Numbered from the stretch's first letter, positions 1 through 12,081 are shown. The stretch: DNA of 64,000 bases from Sphingomonas panni (GCF_022664435.1 NZ_JAKREU010000007.1:186001-250000); one strand, 5' to 3'. Numbers and translations are program-made. Notes: generated from the sequence alone by a model not told the origin.

Positions 1-262
1 GCTCGGGATCGGTCGTACCGAACGTCGCGAACGACGTCGCCAGCGTGACCGGCACGTTCAGCAGCGCGCTCGCGCCGAACAATGCCAGCGGCGCACCCCC
101 GATCGCGACAAAGCTGTTGGACATCACCCGGCCGATGCCGAACGCGTGGGGCGAGCGCCGCCCCTCCATCAACGCGCCACCGATCGCCACGACCAGCAGC
201 AGCACCGGCAGCGCCAGCATCAGAATCGCGAACGCCACCATCGGATCGACCCGTTCCCCCAC
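1..262 (-). CDS. Membrane protein, N-terminal part (runs off the window)
   Basis: A minus-strand frame stays open from a GTG at 262 to the window edge; an in-frame ATG at 241 is the other possible start. The visible 87 residues contain a strongly hydrophobic helix close to the N-terminus (rich in Leu, Val and Ala), then a short polar loop (EGRRSPHAFG) and a second, weaker hydrophobic stretch. This suggests a small polytopic inner-membrane protein. I do not recognise the family; the loop and second helix loosely recall the glycerophosphodiester-phosphodiesterase membrane-domain type, but that is a guess. It diverges from the operon that starts at 372, so the roughly 110 bp between them should hold both promoters. 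Confidence 0.5.
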   Translation of the reverse strand, partial: MGERVDPMVAFAILMLALPVLLLVVAIGGALMEGRRSPHAFGIGRVMSNSFVAIGGAPLALFGASALLNVPVTLATSFATFGTTDPE

Positions 263-371
263 AGGCCGCCCCCGGCCGTCACCCGAAAGTCTGGGTGGAA
301 AAGCGTTGCATGTAAATCGACGATTTGCTCCAAGCGTCGCCATGCCACTGCAGGCGACAGGGAGAGCGGAC

Positions 372-1049
372 GTGGCGGCGGCGCAGGGGGCGGACGGACT
401 GAGCCACGCCGTCGCGGCGGTACCGCCGATCGATTCCGCGAAGGTCGACGCCGCCTGGAAAGCGATCCGCGCCGATCCGTCGATCCAGTTCGACCTGCCC
501 GAAAAGCTGCCCGAACCGCGCGATCCGCCGCCCGAATGGCTGGAACCGACGCTGCGCGCGATCGGCAATTTCGTCGAATGGGTCGGGGGCGGATGGCGGG
601 TGATCCTGTGGGGGATCGCCATCGTCATCGTCGTCGCGCTGCTGTTCGCGCTGGTCCCGGGCCTGCGCGCATGGATCGCCGAAAGATTCGGCCGCAACCG
701 CATGGTCGAGGACGCGCCGGCATGGACCCCGACCGAAACCCGCGCGCGGGCGCTGCTGGAGGATGCCGATGCGCTGGCCGCCGATGGGCGCTATGACGAG
801 GCGGTCCACCTGCTGCTGTTCCGCAGCATCGACGATATCGTCGCATGGCGCGGCGACGTGGTGCGTCCGGCCGATACCAGCCGCGACATCGCCCGCGCCG
901 ATGCGCTGCCCGAAAACGCGCGCGGCGTCTTCGCCGGAATCGTCGCGGCGGTCGAGCGCAGCCTGTTCGGCGGGCGGGCGCTCGGTGCCGACGACTGGCA
1001 GCGGGCGCGGGCAGACTATGCCGGCTTTGCCCTGAAGGGTGCGCGATGA
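372..1049 (+). CDS. DUF4129-like membrane protein
   Basis: First gene of a six-gene operon. About 225 residues: a Pro-rich extracytoplasmic-looking N-terminal part, one transmembrane helix near residues 75-95 (rich in Ile, Val, Leu), then a cytoplasmic helical domain with the sequence ADGRYDEAVHLLLFRSI, which I recognise from DUF4129 C-terminal domains. I prefer the GTG at 372 because a good Shine-Dalgarno (AGGGAGA) ends about 7 nt before it; the in-frame ATG at 342 has none. The stop overlaps the next start (ATGA). Proteins with this domain commonly sit beside MoxR and DUF58 genes, as here. Molecular function is unknown. Confidence 0.7.
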   Translation: MAAAQGADGLSHAVAAVPPIDSAKVDAAWKAIRADPSIQFDLPEKLPEPRDPPPEWLEPTLRAIGNFVEWVGGGWRVILWGIAIVIVVALLFALVPGLRAWIAERFGRNRMVEDAPAWTPTETRARALLEDADALAADGRYDEAVHLLLFRSIDDIVAWRGDVVRPADTSRDIARADALPENARGVFAGIVAAVERSLFGGRALGADDWQRARADYAGFALKGAR

Positions 1050-2266
1050 ACCAGTCCTCGCCCTTTGCCGCGCGCACGGTCGTCATCCTCGTCATCGGCG
1101 GGGCGCTGCTGCTGCTCGCCTCGATCCTGATGTCGGGGTTCGGCGACGAGATCGCGCGCGCCACCGGGGAAGCACCGGCGGCGGACCGCAAGGACGGGGC
1201 GGGCTATCATGCGTTCCAGCGGCTGGTCGAGGCGGTGCAGCCGCCCGACTATAACGATGTCGATCCGCGCGAGAATGCGGCCATCCTGATCCTGACTCCG
1301 ACGGAAGCCACCCGGCCGGCGGATATCAAGGCGATCGTCGACAAGCGCATCGCGATGGCCTCTGCGCTGTCCGATGGCGATGCGGAGGACGAGGACGGAC
1401 CGCCGCTGCGCTATCCGACGCTCATCATCCTGCCCAAATGGCAGGTCGAGAAACTGCCGCTGCAGGGTGGCCGGGTGCAGCGCACCGGCGAGGTCGACGG
1501 GACGAAGCTGCAGCAGCTGGTCCCGGCCGAGGCCGACTGGCATGTCGAGGATCGCAGCGACGTTGGTCTGGTCGCCGACGACTATCCCGCGCTGCGCTCC
1601 TTCGCCCTGCCCGACCGGGGCCTCAACGCGATGGCGGGCGACGCCATCACCCCGCTGATCGGCGCGCGCGACGGGGCGGCGGTGCTGGGGCAGATCGGAT
1701 CGAGCGACACGTTCGTGCTGGCCGATCCCGATCTGGTCAACAACCGCGCCATGGCCGACCAGCGCAATGCGAAGGCGGCGCTGGCGATGTTGCGCGCGAT
1801 CGATCCCGAACATGACGGCCGGGCATTGTTCGACCGGTCGCTGCATTACACGCGGGGCGACCGCAACCTCGTCAAGCTGCTGTTCCTGCCACCGTTCCTG
1901 GGCGTCACGCTGGCGCTGATCGCCGCCGCCGTGCTGGCGGGGATCGCCGCCGCCGGGCGGTTCGGCCCCCCGCTGCGCGAGAAGCGGGCGGTGGCGGCGG
2001 GCAAGCGCGCGCTGATCGACAATATCGTGGCGCTGACGCGGCTGGCCGGACGCACCCCGCTGGTCGGCCCGCGTTATGCGGACATGATGCTGGAGCTGCT
2101 GTCGCGGCGGTTGCTGATGGGTGCAGCGCCATCGGCCGAGCGGCTCGACCGGGTGCATCCGGGCTATTCCGACATCGACCGTCGCCTGCGCGATGCCCGC
2201 ACCGAGGGTGAGGCATTGGCGGCGGCGAAAGACCTGACCGCATGGAAGAAGGAAACAGGCGCATGA
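1046..2266 (+). CDS. DUF4350-type membrane protein
   Basis: 406 residues. An N-terminal membrane helix (about residues 10-30) is followed by a soluble extracytoplasmic domain and a second helix near residue 275 ([17 protein letters not shown]), then a cytoplasmic tail. The motif around [13 protein letters not shown] and the following [12 protein letters not shown] resembles the GATase-like fold of DUF4350 proteins, which accompany MoxR/DUF58 operons. Start is the ATG of an ATGA overlap with the upstream stop, and the stop overlaps the MoxR start in the same way, so translation is probably coupled. No catalytic residues can be named. The assignment rests on pattern and neighbourhood. Confidence 0.65.
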   Translation: MNQSSPFAARTVVILVIGGALLLLASILMSGFGDEIARATGEAPAADRKDGAGYHAFQRLVEAVQPPDYNDVDPRENAAILILTPTEATRPADIKAIVDKRIAMASALSDGDAEDEDGPPLRYPTLIILPKWQVEKLPLQGGRVQRTGEVDGTKLQQLVPAEADWHVEDRSDVGLVADDYPALRSFALPDRGLNAMAGDAITPLIGARDGAAVLGQIGSSDTFVLADPDLVNNRAMADQRNAKAALAMLRAIDPEHDGRALFDRSLHYTRGDRNLVKLLFLPPFLGVTLALIAAAVLAGIAAAGRFGPPLREKRAVAAGKRALIDNIVALTRLAGRTPLVGPRYADMMLELLSRRLLMGAAPSAERLDRVHPGYSDIDRRLRDARTEGEALAAAKDLTAWKKETGA

Positions 2267-3219
2267 CGCTCGACGAGGTACGGTCGCTGGGATCGGCGAT
2301 CGACCGGGAGATACAGAAAGCGGTAGTGGGACAGCAGGACGCCGTCCGGCTGCTGACCATCGCCCTGTTCTCGGCCGGTCACGTCCTGCTCGAAGGACCG
2401 CCGGGGACCGCCAAGACGCTGCTGGCACAGAGTTTCGCGCGGACGCTGGGCCTCGATTTCGGGCGGATCCAGTTCACGCCGGACCTGATGCCGGGCGACA
2501 TCATCGGGTCCAACCTGTTCAATTTCCAGACGTCGGAATTCGCGCTGACCCGCGGCCCCGTCTTCTGCGAATTGCTGCTGGCCGACGAAATCAACCGCAC
2601 CCCGCCCAAGACGCAGGCGGCCTTGCTGGAGGCGATGCAGGAACGCCGCATCACCATCGACGGGCGGACCGAGATGCTGTCCGACCGCTTCACCGTGGTC
2701 GCGACGCAGAACCCGATCGAGCAGCAGGGGGTGTACCCGCTGCCCGAGGCGCAGCTCGACCGGTTCCTGTTCAAGATCGCGATCGGCTGGCCCAGCCTCG
2801 ATGCAGAGCGCGCCATCGTCGCGCAGTACGGCACCCGTACCGGCACCCCAGCCCCGCAGGATTCGGGCGTGGCGCAGGTCGCCGACAACGCCGCCATCGC
2901 CGCCGCGATCGATGCGGTCGGACAGGTGCGGCTGGTCGATGAGGTGATCGACTATATCGTGCGGCTGATCCGCGCGACGCGCGACCATGGCGACCTGTCG
3001 TCGGGTGCGTCCCCACGCGCGGCGTCCGCGCTGGCGGCGGCGGCGCGGGCCGGCGCGGCGTTGGACGGGCGCGATTATGTGATCCCCGACGATGTGAAGG
3101 CGCTGGCGCCGGCATTGCTACGCCACCGCCTGATCCTGTCGCCCAGCGCGGAGATCGACGGGCGGCGGGTCGAGGACGTGGTCGCCAGCCTGATCGCATC
3201 GGTCGAAGCGCCGCGATGA
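2263..3219 (+). CDS. MoxR-family AAA+ ATPase
   Basis: 318 residues from the ATG at 2263, chosen because it forms an ATGA overlap with the upstream stop; an in-frame ATG lies 21 nt earlier. Walker A (GPPGTAKT) is near residues 46-53, Walker B (LLLADEINR) about 60 residues later, then the sensor-1 region [18 protein letters not shown] and the C-terminal lid ([14 protein letters not shown]). MoxR ATPases act as chaperone-like factors, typically with DUF58 and von Willebrand factor A-type proteins encoded next to them; here the DUF58 gene follows with an ATGA overlap. The client is unknown, but the membrane proteins of this operon are the obvious candidates. Confidence 0.92.
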   Translation: MTLDEVRSLGSAIDREIQKAVVGQQDAVRLLTIALFSAGHVLLEGPPGTAKTLLAQSFARTLGLDFGRIQFTPDLMPGDIIGSNLFNFQTSEFALTRGPVFCELLLADEINRTPPKTQAALLEAMQERRITIDGRTEMLSDRFTVVATQNPIEQQGVYPLPEAQLDRFLFKIAIGWPSLDAERAIVAQYGTRTGTPAPQDSGVAQVADNAAIAAAIDAVGQVRLVDEVIDYIVRLIRATRDHGDLSSGASPRAASALAAAARAGAALDGRDYVIPDDVKALAPALLRHRLILSPSAEIDGRRVEDVVASLIASVEAPR

Positions 3220-4448
3220 TCGTGCCGACGCCCCGTGCGATCCAGCTGACCGCGCTAGCCGCGCCGGTCGGGCTGGCGCTGGGCGTGCTGGCGCCGGCGG
3301 CGTGGATCGCCGCGCCGCTCTGGATCGCGGGCGTGCTGGTGCTGATCGGCGCCGACGCGGTGCTGGCGAAGAAGCCGGTGCTGGCGATGCCCGAAGGACT
3401 GCCCGCGACGCTGAACATCGGGGAGACGTTCACGATGGGCAATGCCGATATCGCCGCGGCGTTCGACGGACCGATCGAACGCACCGCGCCGGGCGGCTTT
3501 CGTGCGGAGCGGCGCGGCAAGGCGCAACTGCGGCGGCTATGGGCCAGGCGCGCCGGGCCGATGGGGCTGGCATGGCGGCAGGCGAGCGCGAAGGCCGCGC
3601 GCGATATTCCGGTCCTGCCCGATATCCGCCCGGTCCGCGATCAGGGGATGCGGCAATATCTGAACAGTGTCGCCATGGGCAACCGGCTGCGCCGCGACCA
3701 TGGCGACGGGCAGGATTTCCAGGTGCTGACCGATTTCCAGCCCGGCATGGAACGCCGGTCGATCGACTGGAAGGCATCGGCCCGCCACGCCGCGCTGCTG
3801 GCGCGCGAGTTCCATACCGAACGCGACAACATGATCGTGTTCGCGGTCGACGCCGGACGCGCGATGACCGATCCGGTCGGCGACATTCCCCGTATCGACC
3901 GCGCGGTGTCGTCGGCGCTGCTGGCGGCATTCGTGGCGCTGAAGTCGGGCGACCGGGTGCGGCTCTATTCGTTCGGGGCACGGCCGCAGGTCGACAGCGG
4001 CAGCATCGGCGGCGGCACGCGCGGCTTCGCCCGGCTGCACCATGCCGCCGCAGACATCGATTACGGCGCGGAGGAGAGCAACTACACGCTCGGCCTCGTC
4101 ACGCTGGATCAGAAGCTCGATCGGCGCGCGCTGGTGGTGCTCTTCACCGAGTTCACCGATACGACCAGCGCGGAGCTGCTGCTGGCGGCGGCGCAGCGGA
4201 TGCTGAAGCGCCACCGGGTGCTGTTCGTGCTGTTCCGCGATGCCGAACTGGAGGAATTGCGCGATGCCGAGCCGGCACATGCCGACGACCTCGTCCGCGC
4301 CAACGTCGCCCATCTGCTGCTGCGCGACCGGGCGATCGTGGTCGAACGATTGCGGCGGATGGGGATCGACGTGATCGAGGCGACCGCCGACGCCATGCCG
4401 CTGGCGCTCGTCGAACGCTATCTGAGCCACCGGGAGCGCGGCCGATGA
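3216..4448 (+). CDS. DUF58 domain protein (VWA-like)
   Basis: 410 residues. Two hydrophobic segments at the N-terminus (about residues 8-50) anchor it in the membrane. The DUF58 signature follows near residue 170: [18 protein letters not shown], then the VWA-like strand [11 protein letters not shown] near residue 210. The position that carries the metal-site DxSxS motif in many VWA domains reads DAGRA here, so both serines are missing. DUF58 proteins usually work with the MoxR ATPase encoded just upstream (ATGA overlap). The stop is again overlapped by the next start. Family call is firm; the role is unknown. Confidence 0.9.
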   Translation: MIVPTPRAIQLTALAAPVGLALGVLAPAAWIAAPLWIAGVLVLIGADAVLAKKPVLAMPEGLPATLNIGETFTMGNADIAAAFDGPIERTAPGGFRAERRGKAQLRRLWARRAGPMGLAWRQASAKAARDIPVLPDIRPVRDQGMRQYLNSVAMGNRLRRDHGDGQDFQVLTDFQPGMERRSIDWKASARHAALLAREFHTERDNMIVFAVDAGRAMTDPVGDIPRIDRAVSSALLAAFVALKSGDRVRLYSFGARPQVDSGSIGGGTRGFARLHHAAADIDYGAEESNYTLGLVTLDQKLDRRALVVLFTEFTDTTSAELLLAAAQRMLKRHRVLFVLFRDAELEELRDAEPAHADDLVRANVAHLLLRDRAIVVERLRRMGIDVIEATADAMPLALVERYLSHRERGR

Positions 4449-5437
4449 CCGTCACCTTCGCCACCCATCATTTCCGCGCCGAACGTGAGAGCGACTGGGC
4501 GCGGCTGGAGGCGTTGCTCGACCAGCTCGAAAAGAAATCGCCGCGCCGGCTTTCGGACGACGATCTGGTCGACCTGCCGCGCCTGTACCGCGCCACGCTG
4601 TCCGCGCTGTCGATCGCGCGAGCGACGTCGCTCGACGCATCGCTGGTCGGCTATCTCGAGGCATTGTCGACGCGGGCCTATTTCGCGCTCTATTCCGCCC
4701 GCGAGCCATGGTGGCAGCAGGTTAAGACGTTCTTCGCCAGCGGATGGCCGCGCGCGGTGCGGGCGATCGCCCCCGAACTGCTCCTGTCGACCCTGCTGCT
4801 GGTCCTCAGCGCCTTTGCCGCCTATCACCTGGTCCGCAGCGACCCGGCGTGGTTTTCGGCGATGGTGTCCCCCGAAATGGCGAGCGGGCGCGACATGAAC
4901 GCCAGTGCGGCAAGCCTGCGCGCCTCGCTCTATTCACCGCCCGACCAGGGCGGGCTGCATGTCTTCGCCACCTCGCTGTTTACGCACAATTCCCAGGTCG
5001 CGATCATGGCGTTCGCGCTGGGGTTCCTGTTCGGTATTCCGACGATCATCCTGTCGGTGCAGAATGGCGCGCTGGCCGGCGCGATGTTCGCAGCATTCGT
5101 GCCGCATGGCCTGGGCTGGGGCCTGTTCGCGTGGCTGATGATCCATGGCACGACCGAGATCGGGGCGATTGCCATCGCGGCGGCGGCGGGACTGCATATC
5201 GGCCGCGCCGTCGCCTTTCCCGGCGAACGCACCCGCATGGCGGCGGCGGCCGACGCCGGCCGGCGCGGCGCGGTGGTGATGATCGGCGTCATCCTGATGC
5301 TGCTGATCGCCGGCCTGCTGGAGGGGTTTGCGCGCCAGCTTGTCAACGACGACAGTGCACGGCTGGCGGTGGGCGGCGCGATGCTGGCGCTGTGGACGCT
5401 CTATTTCACCTTCGGGGGTCGCCGTGGCGCGGCGTGA
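4445..5437 (+). CDS. Stage II sporulation protein M-like (SpoIIM/DUF95) membrane protein
   Basis: 330 residues from the ATG in the ATGA overlap with the DUF58 gene. A soluble N-terminal helical region of about 100 residues (LLDQLEKKSPRRLSDDDLVD) precedes several membrane helices. The stretch LFTHNSQVAIMAFALGFLFG, then HGLGWGLFAWLMIHGTTEI, is typical of the SpoIIM family. This organism type does not sporulate; SpoIIM homologues are widespread in non-sporulating bacteria beside MoxR and RDD genes. Helices near residues 120, 180-200, 215-240 and 280-320 are visible. Substrate or partner unknown. Confidence 0.85.
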   Translation: MTVTFATHHFRAERESDWARLEALLDQLEKKSPRRLSDDDLVDLPRLYRATLSALSIARATSLDASLVGYLEALSTRAYFALYSAREPWWQQVKTFFASGWPRAVRAIAPELLLSTLLLVLSAFAAYHLVRSDPAWFSAMVSPEMASGRDMNASAASLRASLYSPPDQGGLHVFATSLFTHNSQVAIMAFALGFLFGIPTIILSVQNGALAGAMFAAFVPHGLGWGLFAWLMIHGTTEIGAIAIAAAAGLHIGRAVAFPGERTRMAAAADAGRRGAVVMIGVILMLLIAGLLEGFARQLVNDDSARLAVGGAMLALWTLYFTFGGRRGAA

Positions 5438-6326
5438 GCGCAAGCCGCGCAAGCCCCGCGTGACGCGGACGCTCGACCGGCAACTGGTCACGCCCGAAGG
5501 GGTACCGCTGAACCTGCGCCTGGGATCGGCCGGCGCACGCGCGGGGGCGTTCCTGATCGATGCGATCATCATGCTGGCGGTGCTGATCGGTGCATCGCTG
5601 CTGATCGCGGCGCTGGCCATCGGTGGGCCGCGCGGGGCGACTTCGCTCTATGCGGTCATCTGGCTGCTCGGTTTCTTCCTGCTGCGCAATTTCTATTTCG
5701 TGCTGTTCGAGGCGGGCAAGCGTGCGGCGACGCCGGGCAAGCGGCTGATGAAGCTGCGCGTCGTGTCGCGCGACGGCGGGCGACTGACCGGGTCGGCGGT
5801 GCTGGCGCGCAACCTGCTGCGCGAGATCGAGGTGTTCCTGCCGCTGTTCTTCCTCGCCTTCGCCTTTGCCGAGGGGATGGCGACCGCATGGACCGCGACG
5901 CTGGCGCTGGGCTGGGCGTCGATCCTGTTGTTCCTGCCGCTGCTCAACCGCGACCGGCTGCGCGCCGGGGACGTGATCGCGGGCACTTGGGTCGTCGAAC
6001 GCGAGGTGCGCAAGCTGGGCGAGGATTTGCTGATCCAGACGGCGCACGCCCACGACCAGGCCCGGATCGCCCCCTTCACTGCCGCCGAACTGGATGCATA
6101 TGGCGCGTTCGAGCTGCAGCGGCTGGAAGAGGTGCTGCGCCGGAACGACCGCGCCGACCTCTATGCCGTCGCCACCGCGATCCGTGGCAAACTGGGCCGG
6201 CGCGAGGAGGGATACGACCTCGCCTTTCTCGAAGCCTATTATGCGGCGTTGCGCCATCACCTCGAACGCAAATTGCTGTTCGGTCAGCGCAAGCGCGACA
6301 AATACGATCAGTTTGGAGATAGTTAG
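5424..6326 (+). CDS. RDD family membrane protein
   Basis: 300 residues. The start is taken as the GTG at 5424, which lies inside the end of the previous gene, follows a G-rich Shine-Dalgarno (GGGGG) and gives the basic N-terminus [10 protein letters not shown]. The RDD domain spans about residues 30-195: [15 protein letters not shown] (first Arg/Asp helix), a second helix around [29 protein letters not shown], and a third helix before [17 protein letters not shown]. The C-terminal 100 residues are a soluble helical extension not typical of minimal RDD proteins. It is the last gene of the MoxR operon. RDD proteins are suspected transport or membrane-homeostasis proteins. Confidence 0.87.
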   Translation: MARRERKPRKPRVTRTLDRQLVTPEGVPLNLRLGSAGARAGAFLIDAIIMLAVLIGASLLIAALAIGGPRGATSLYAVIWLLGFFLLRNFYFVLFEAGKRAATPGKRLMKLRVVSRDGGRLTGSAVLARNLLREIEVFLPLFFLAFAFAEGMATAWTATLALGWASILLFLPLLNRDRLRAGDVIAGTWVVEREVRKLGEDLLIQTAHAHDQARIAPFTAAELDAYGAFELQRLEEVLRRNDRADLYAVATAIRGKLGRREEGYDLAFLEAYYAALRHHLERKLLFGQRKRDKYDQFGDS

Positions 6327-6364
6327 CCGCAGGCTATACCTGCCGTTAACCGGGAACGGGTCAT

Positions 6365-8143
6365 GTGCACCGCATGGCGACAGGCACTTTCACGCGACGG
6401 ATCTGGTTGGTCACGGCGCTGGTCTATTTTCTCCTCGCCTCGCTCGCGATATTCCTGAACTGGCAGGGCGGCCTGTCGGCGGTCGCGCCCGCCACCCCGT
6501 TCCTGCTGGCGATGCTGATCGCCCGCCCCCGCCGGGATTGGCGGCCGATATTGATCGGTGCCGCGATCGGCAGCATGGCCGCGACGACGCTGTTCGGATT
6601 CGGTGCGGCGGCGGCGGTGCCGATGGCGATCGCGAAGGTCGGCGAGGTCGGCATGGCGGCATGGCTGTTCCGCAGGCTGCGGGTCCGGCGCGGCTATTTC
6701 GGATCGCTCGCACGGATCGGCCGGTTCGTCGCGGCGGTCGGCATCATCGCCCCCGCGCTGGGCGCGACGATCGCCGCCAGCGTGGTCGTCCTCCGCTTCG
6801 GCCTGCCGTTCGGGCCGCAGTGGCGTCTCTGGTTCATCGGCCACAGCCTCAGCATGATTACGCTGACGCCGATCCTGTCGCTGTTGCTGTCGGGCGTGAT
6901 CGGGCGGCACTGGCGCGCCGCACCGCGCCAGCTGCGCATCGAAGCGGCCGTCTTGTTGACCACGACCGCCGTGGTGACGGCAGTCGTGTTCTTCCAGAAC
7001 GCATGGCCGCTGCTGTTCCTGCCGGTATTGCCGGTGATGCTGACGACCTTTCGCCTGGGCCTGCCCGGCGCGGCGGTGGCGGCGATCATATTGGCATTGG
7101 TCGGTGGCTATGCGACCGCGCACGGATACGGCCCGACCAGCTTCATCGGCGGCGATGTGCACGAGCGCATGGCGTTCTTCCAATTCTATTTCGCCTGTGC
7201 CGTTCTGACGACCTTTCCGGTCGGCGCCGACCTCAGCCGGCGACAGGCGCTGTATCGCCGCCTGCGCGAGAGCGAGGCGCGCTATCGCCTGCTCGCCGAC
7301 CATTCGACCGACATCGTGCTGGGCATCGATACCGGCGGACGCGTCACCTATCTCTCCCCCTCCATCGAGCAGATCGTCGGGCGCAGCCCGGCGCAGTTGC
7401 ATGGCAGCCGCGCGCTGGAACTGGTGCATCCGGTCGACCGCGATCTGGTACTGATCGCCCACCGCGACGCGCTGCGCGATGTGGCGGGCACGCAGATCGT
7501 CGAATATCGCGCCCGGGTATCCAACGGCGCGCTGCGCTGGTTCGAATCGCATACCCGCGCGGTCCAGGGCGATGACGGTCGGGTCAGCGGTACGGTGTCG
7601 ATGATCCGCGACGTGTCGCATCGCAAGGCGCGCGAGGCCGAATTGTCGCGCGCGGCATCGACCGATCCGCTGACCGGCCTGGCCAATCGCCGGGTGTTCG
7701 ACGCCGCACTGGCGGAGCGCATCGCAGTTGCGGCCGACGGCGGAATCGCCGGCTGCGTCGCGGTGTTCGACATCGATCATTTCAAGGCGGTGAACGACCG
7801 CCACGGCCACGACGCCGGCGACCATGCGCTGCAGGCATTCGCCCGGATCGCGCGCGGCGTGATGCGCGATGGCGATGTGGTCGCGCGGCTGGGCGGGGAG
7901 GAATTCGGCGTCCTGTTCCCGGGCACCGGCATCGAACAGGCCCATTGCCTGTGCGAGCGTCTCCGCGCGACGCTGGCCGCGACCCGGCTGCGCCATGGCC
8001 CGGCGACGGTCGAGCTGACGGTCAGTGCCGGCATAGCTGCCATCGACGGCACGGGCAGCGCGGCCATGGTGCTGCGCGCGGCCGACCAGGCGCTTTATGC
8101 GGCAAAGGCCGGGGGGCGCGACCGGCTGCGACTGGCGGCCTGA
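6365..8143 (+). CDS. MASE1-PAS-GGDEF diguanylate cyclase
   Basis: 592 residues from GTG 6365; ATG 6374 is an equally possible start. The first 300 residues form a MASE1-like membrane sensor with eight or so helices. A PAS domain follows (ESEARYRLLADHSTDIVLGI, about residues 303-415), then a GGDEF domain (about 430-590) with DIDHFKAVNDRHGHDAGD and an intact active-site motif GGEEF near residue 509. RDGD sits five residues before the GGEEF loop, as expected for the inhibitory I-site (RxxD), so product feedback is likely. The protein should make cyclic di-GMP from GTP in response to a membrane or PAS-sensed signal. It stands alone, 38 bp after the RDD gene. Confidence 0.9.
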   Translation: MHRMATGTFTRRIWLVTALVYFLLASLAIFLNWQGGLSAVAPATPFLLAMLIARPRRDWRPILIGAAIGSMAATTLFGFGAAAAVPMAIAKVGEVGMAAWLFRRLRVRRGYFGSLARIGRFVAAVGIIAPALGATIAASVVVLRFGLPFGPQWRLWFIGHSLSMITLTPILSLLLSGVIGRHWRAAPRQLRIEAAVLLTTTAVVTAVVFFQNAWPLLFLPVLPVMLTTFRLGLPGAAVAAIILALVGGYATAHGYGPTSFIGGDVHERMAFFQFYFACAVLTTFPVGADLSRRQALYRRLRESEARYRLLADHSTDIVLGIDTGGRVTYLSPSIEQIVGRSPAQLHGSRALELVHPVDRDLVLIAHRDALRDVAGTQIVEYRARVSNGALRWFESHTRAVQGDDGRVSGTVSMIRDVSHRKAREAELSRAASTDPLTGLANRRVFDAALAERIAVAADGGIAGCVAVFDIDHFKAVNDRHGHDAGDHALQAFARIARGVMRDGDVVARLGGEEFGVLFPGTGIEQAHCLCERLRATLAATRLRHGPATVELTVSAGIAAIDGTGSAAMVLRAADQALYAAKAGGRDRLRLAA

Positions 8144-8248
8144 CCCCGCTTTCCCATCGCGGCACGCCATGGCCACGGATTGGCGGTGTCGACCTTGGCC
8201 GGATCGGTGCTAGGGTCGCCGGCTATCGGTGATTGGGGAGACGGTGCT

Positions 8249-8917
8249 TTGCGCGCAACATGGTATCGCGACCCGCGACTGGGGCTGGCGGCGGCTGGAC
8301 TGGCCGGGATCGTGGTCGGCATCGCCGCCGGATCGGCCGGACAGCCCGGCTGGCGCACCGTGTTGCTGGCGCTGGCGGGCTTCGCGCTGGTCGCATGGGG
8401 ATGGTTCGCGGTGCAGGGCATTGCGTGGGTCTGGCGCCAGCCCGATCGCGCCGACGTGCTGCGCGCGCTGACGCTGCAACGCAGCCAGCACGCCTTCAAC
8501 CAGGCCGCCTGGAACCGGTTCGACCGGGATGCGGCGATGCTACGGATGCTGCTGGCCGAACGCGCGCTGATCCCGATCGAAGCGGAACTGGTGCGCCACG
8601 CCATGGCGGTCGAACGCTTCGACGCGGTCGCCGCGACCCTGCCCGATTTTTCGCAGGCGGCGGCGCATTGGTACGACATCGCGTCGCAGGGCCATGCCGG
8701 CCTGCCCCCCGCCACCCCGGTCCCGACACCCGCCGCGCTGGAGGAAGCCGCGCAGCAGGTGCCCGCGTCGCTGACCGGCGAAGAGGATCGCCGTGCCGCG
8801 CTCCATTATCTGGCGGTGCGAAAGCGGCTGGCCGCCGACCGGGCGGCGGTGGAGCGGGAGCGGACGGCAGCGCTCAGGAAACTGGCCGCGCCGCCGCCCG
8901 GCGTCCCGGTGGAATAG
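8249..8917 (+). CDS. Hypothetical membrane protein
   Basis: About 222 residues. I place the start at TTG 8249 because GGGGAGA ends a few bases before it and the protein then opens LRATWYRDPRLG directly ahead of two hydrophobic helices (about residues 12-30 and 36-58). Longer in-frame starts exist upstream but lack a ribosome site. The rest is soluble and strongly helical, with a charged Ala/Arg/Glu-rich C-terminus that could form a coiled coil. I do not recognise the family. It ends 22 bp before the convergent CitE-like gene. Confidence 0.6.
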   Translation: MRATWYRDPRLGLAAAGLAGIVVGIAAGSAGQPGWRTVLLALAGFALVAWGWFAVQGIAWVWRQPDRADVLRALTLQRSQHAFNQAAWNRFDRDAAMLRMLLAERALIPIEAELVRHAMAVERFDAVAATLPDFSQAAAHWYDIASQGHAGLPPATPVPTPAALEEAAQQVPASLTGEEDRRAALHYLAVRKRLAADRAAVERERTAALRKLAAPPPGVPVE

Positions 8918-8939
8918 ATCCTCCGCCCGCGGGGAGGAA

Positions 8940-9779
8940 TCAGCGTGTTGCCAATATCCGCCGCGCCTGTTTCAGGTGCGGGGCATCGACCATGCGGCCA
9001 TCGACCTGCAGCGCGCCCGCCTGCGGGTTAGCGGCGAAGGCGTCGACGATCGCCTGCGCCCGCGCGACCGCTTCGGCCGAGGGGGTGAAGGCGGCGTTGA
9101 TCGGCGCCACCTGTGCCGGGTGGAGCGCCATCATCGCCGTAAAGCCGTCACGCGCCGCCCGCGCGGCATAGGCGGCGAGGCCCGCTTGGTCGCGGATCGC
9201 CGGATAGACGGTATCGATCGCCGCGACCCCGGCGGCGTGGGCACCGAACAGGGTCAGCGACCGGGCCAACTCGTAAGGCGCGGTGTAGCGGCCATCGCCC
9301 TCGCGCGAGGTCGTCGCACCGATGGCGGCGGGCAAATCCTCCGCGCCCCAGGTGATGCCGGCAAGGCGGTGCGCGACCGCCGCGTAACTCCCGAGTTGGA
9401 AGATCGCCGCCGGAGTCTCGGTCGCGATCGGCAGGAGCGGCATATCGGCGAGTCCGCGCTCGGCCAGCAGCGTATCGAGCGTGGCGATGGTCGCCGCCCC
9501 TTCCGCCTTGGGCACCATGATCCCGTCCGGGCCGGTGCCGGCCAGCGCGTCGAGGTCGGCGAGCGCCAGCGGGGTGTCGACCGGGTTTATCCGCACGAAG
9601 CGCGGCAGCGACGCCCCCTCGCCCAGCCAGTCCCGGACCGCAGCGCGCGCGCCGTCCTTCGCAGCGGGGGCGACGGCATCCTCCAGATCGAGGATCAGCG
9701 CGTCCGCCCCGCTTGCCGCCGCCTTGGCAAAACGGTCCGCCCGGTCGCCGGGAACGAAGAGGAGCGAGCGCAGCGTCAT
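8940..9779 (-). CDS. CitE-like (HpcH/HpaI family) CoA-ester lyase
   Basis: 279 residues. The N-terminus [15 protein letters not shown] and the strand LILDLEDAV are hallmarks of the citrate-lyase-beta-like aldolase family; the DLEDAV acidic residues and later GIMVPKAEG and TETPAAIF match the TIM-barrel active site that binds Mg2+. It is the last gene of the leucine operon and its ATG overlaps the MaoC stop (ATGA). From family knowledge, the equivalent gene in the Mycobacterium tuberculosis cluster (Rv2498c) cleaves (R)-HMG-CoA to acetyl-CoA and acetoacetate and also (S)-citramalyl-CoA. I infer the same role here, replacing the usual HMG-CoA lyase (LiuE). A malyl- or citramalyl-CoA lyase role is the alternative. 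Confidence 0.85.
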   Translation of the reverse strand: MTLRSLLFVPGDRADRFAKAAASGADALILDLEDAVAPAAKDGARAAVRDWLGEGASLPRFVRINPVDTPLALADLDALAGTGPDGIMVPKAEGAATIATLDTLLAERGLADMPLLPIATETPAAIFQLGSYAAVAHRLAGITWGAEDLPAAIGATTSREGDGRYTAPYELARSLTLFGAHAAGVAAIDTVYPAIRDQAGLAAYAARAARDGFTAMMALHPAQVAPINAAFTPSAEAVARAQAIVDAFAANPQAGALQVDGRMVDAPHLKQARRILATR

Positions 9780-10221
9780 GGCCGGCGCTGCATCAGCGCG
9801 GTGCGCAGGCAGCGGCAGACGACCTCGCCCCGCTGGTTATGGAGTTCATGGGTGAAGGTGACGATGCCGGCATCGGGACGCGAGCGGCTGTCCTTCAGGG
9901 CGGTGACCTCCGTCGTGGCGCGCAGCGTATCGCCGAGGAACACGGGCTTGGGCATCACCAGCTGGTCGTAGCCGAGGTTCGCGACGAGCGTGCCGAGCGT
10001 CGTCTCCCCTACCGACAGCCCGACCATCAGCGCGAAGGTGAAGGTGCCGTTGACGAGGATCTGCCCGAACTCCGACGCCTTCGCCGCCTCCGCATCGATG
10101 TGCAGCGGCTGCGGGTTGTGGGTCATCGCCGAGAAGAGGAGATTGTCGGTCTCGGTCACCGTCCGGCGGATCGGGTGGTCGATCCGGTCGCCGACCTGCC
10201 AGTCGTCATAATAGCGGCCGG

Positions 10222-10225
<4 letters not shown>
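9776..10225 (-). CDS. MaoC-family acyl-CoA hydratase
   Basis: 149 residues with a single hot-dog fold: [21 protein letters not shown] at the N-terminus and the hydratase-2-type region [19 protein letters not shown], where Asn and His correspond to the usual catalytic Asp/Asn-His pair. It is coupled on both sides by ATGA overlaps (mccA upstream, CitE-like lyase downstream). In the comparable mycobacterial cluster the MaoC protein (Rv2499c) hydrates 3-methylglutaconyl-CoA (and itaconyl-CoA) to the R-configured product, so I infer that here it replaces the crotonase-type LiuC. The general family call is firm, the substrate is inference. Confidence 0.85.

Positions 10226-12077
<1,852 letters not shown>

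Positions 12078-12081
<4 letters not shown>

Noticed and set aside
6323..8176. Very long open frame antisense to the diguanylate cyclase
   Set aside because: High GC makes stop codons rare on the opposite strand; the translation is rich in Arg, Gln and His with no recognisable domain, while the plus strand encodes a clear MASE1-PAS-GGDEF protein.
8180..8248. Longer N-terminus for the protein at 8249-8917
   Set aside because: The extra residues lack a ribosome site and family support, whereas GGGGAGA stands just ahead of TTG 8249.
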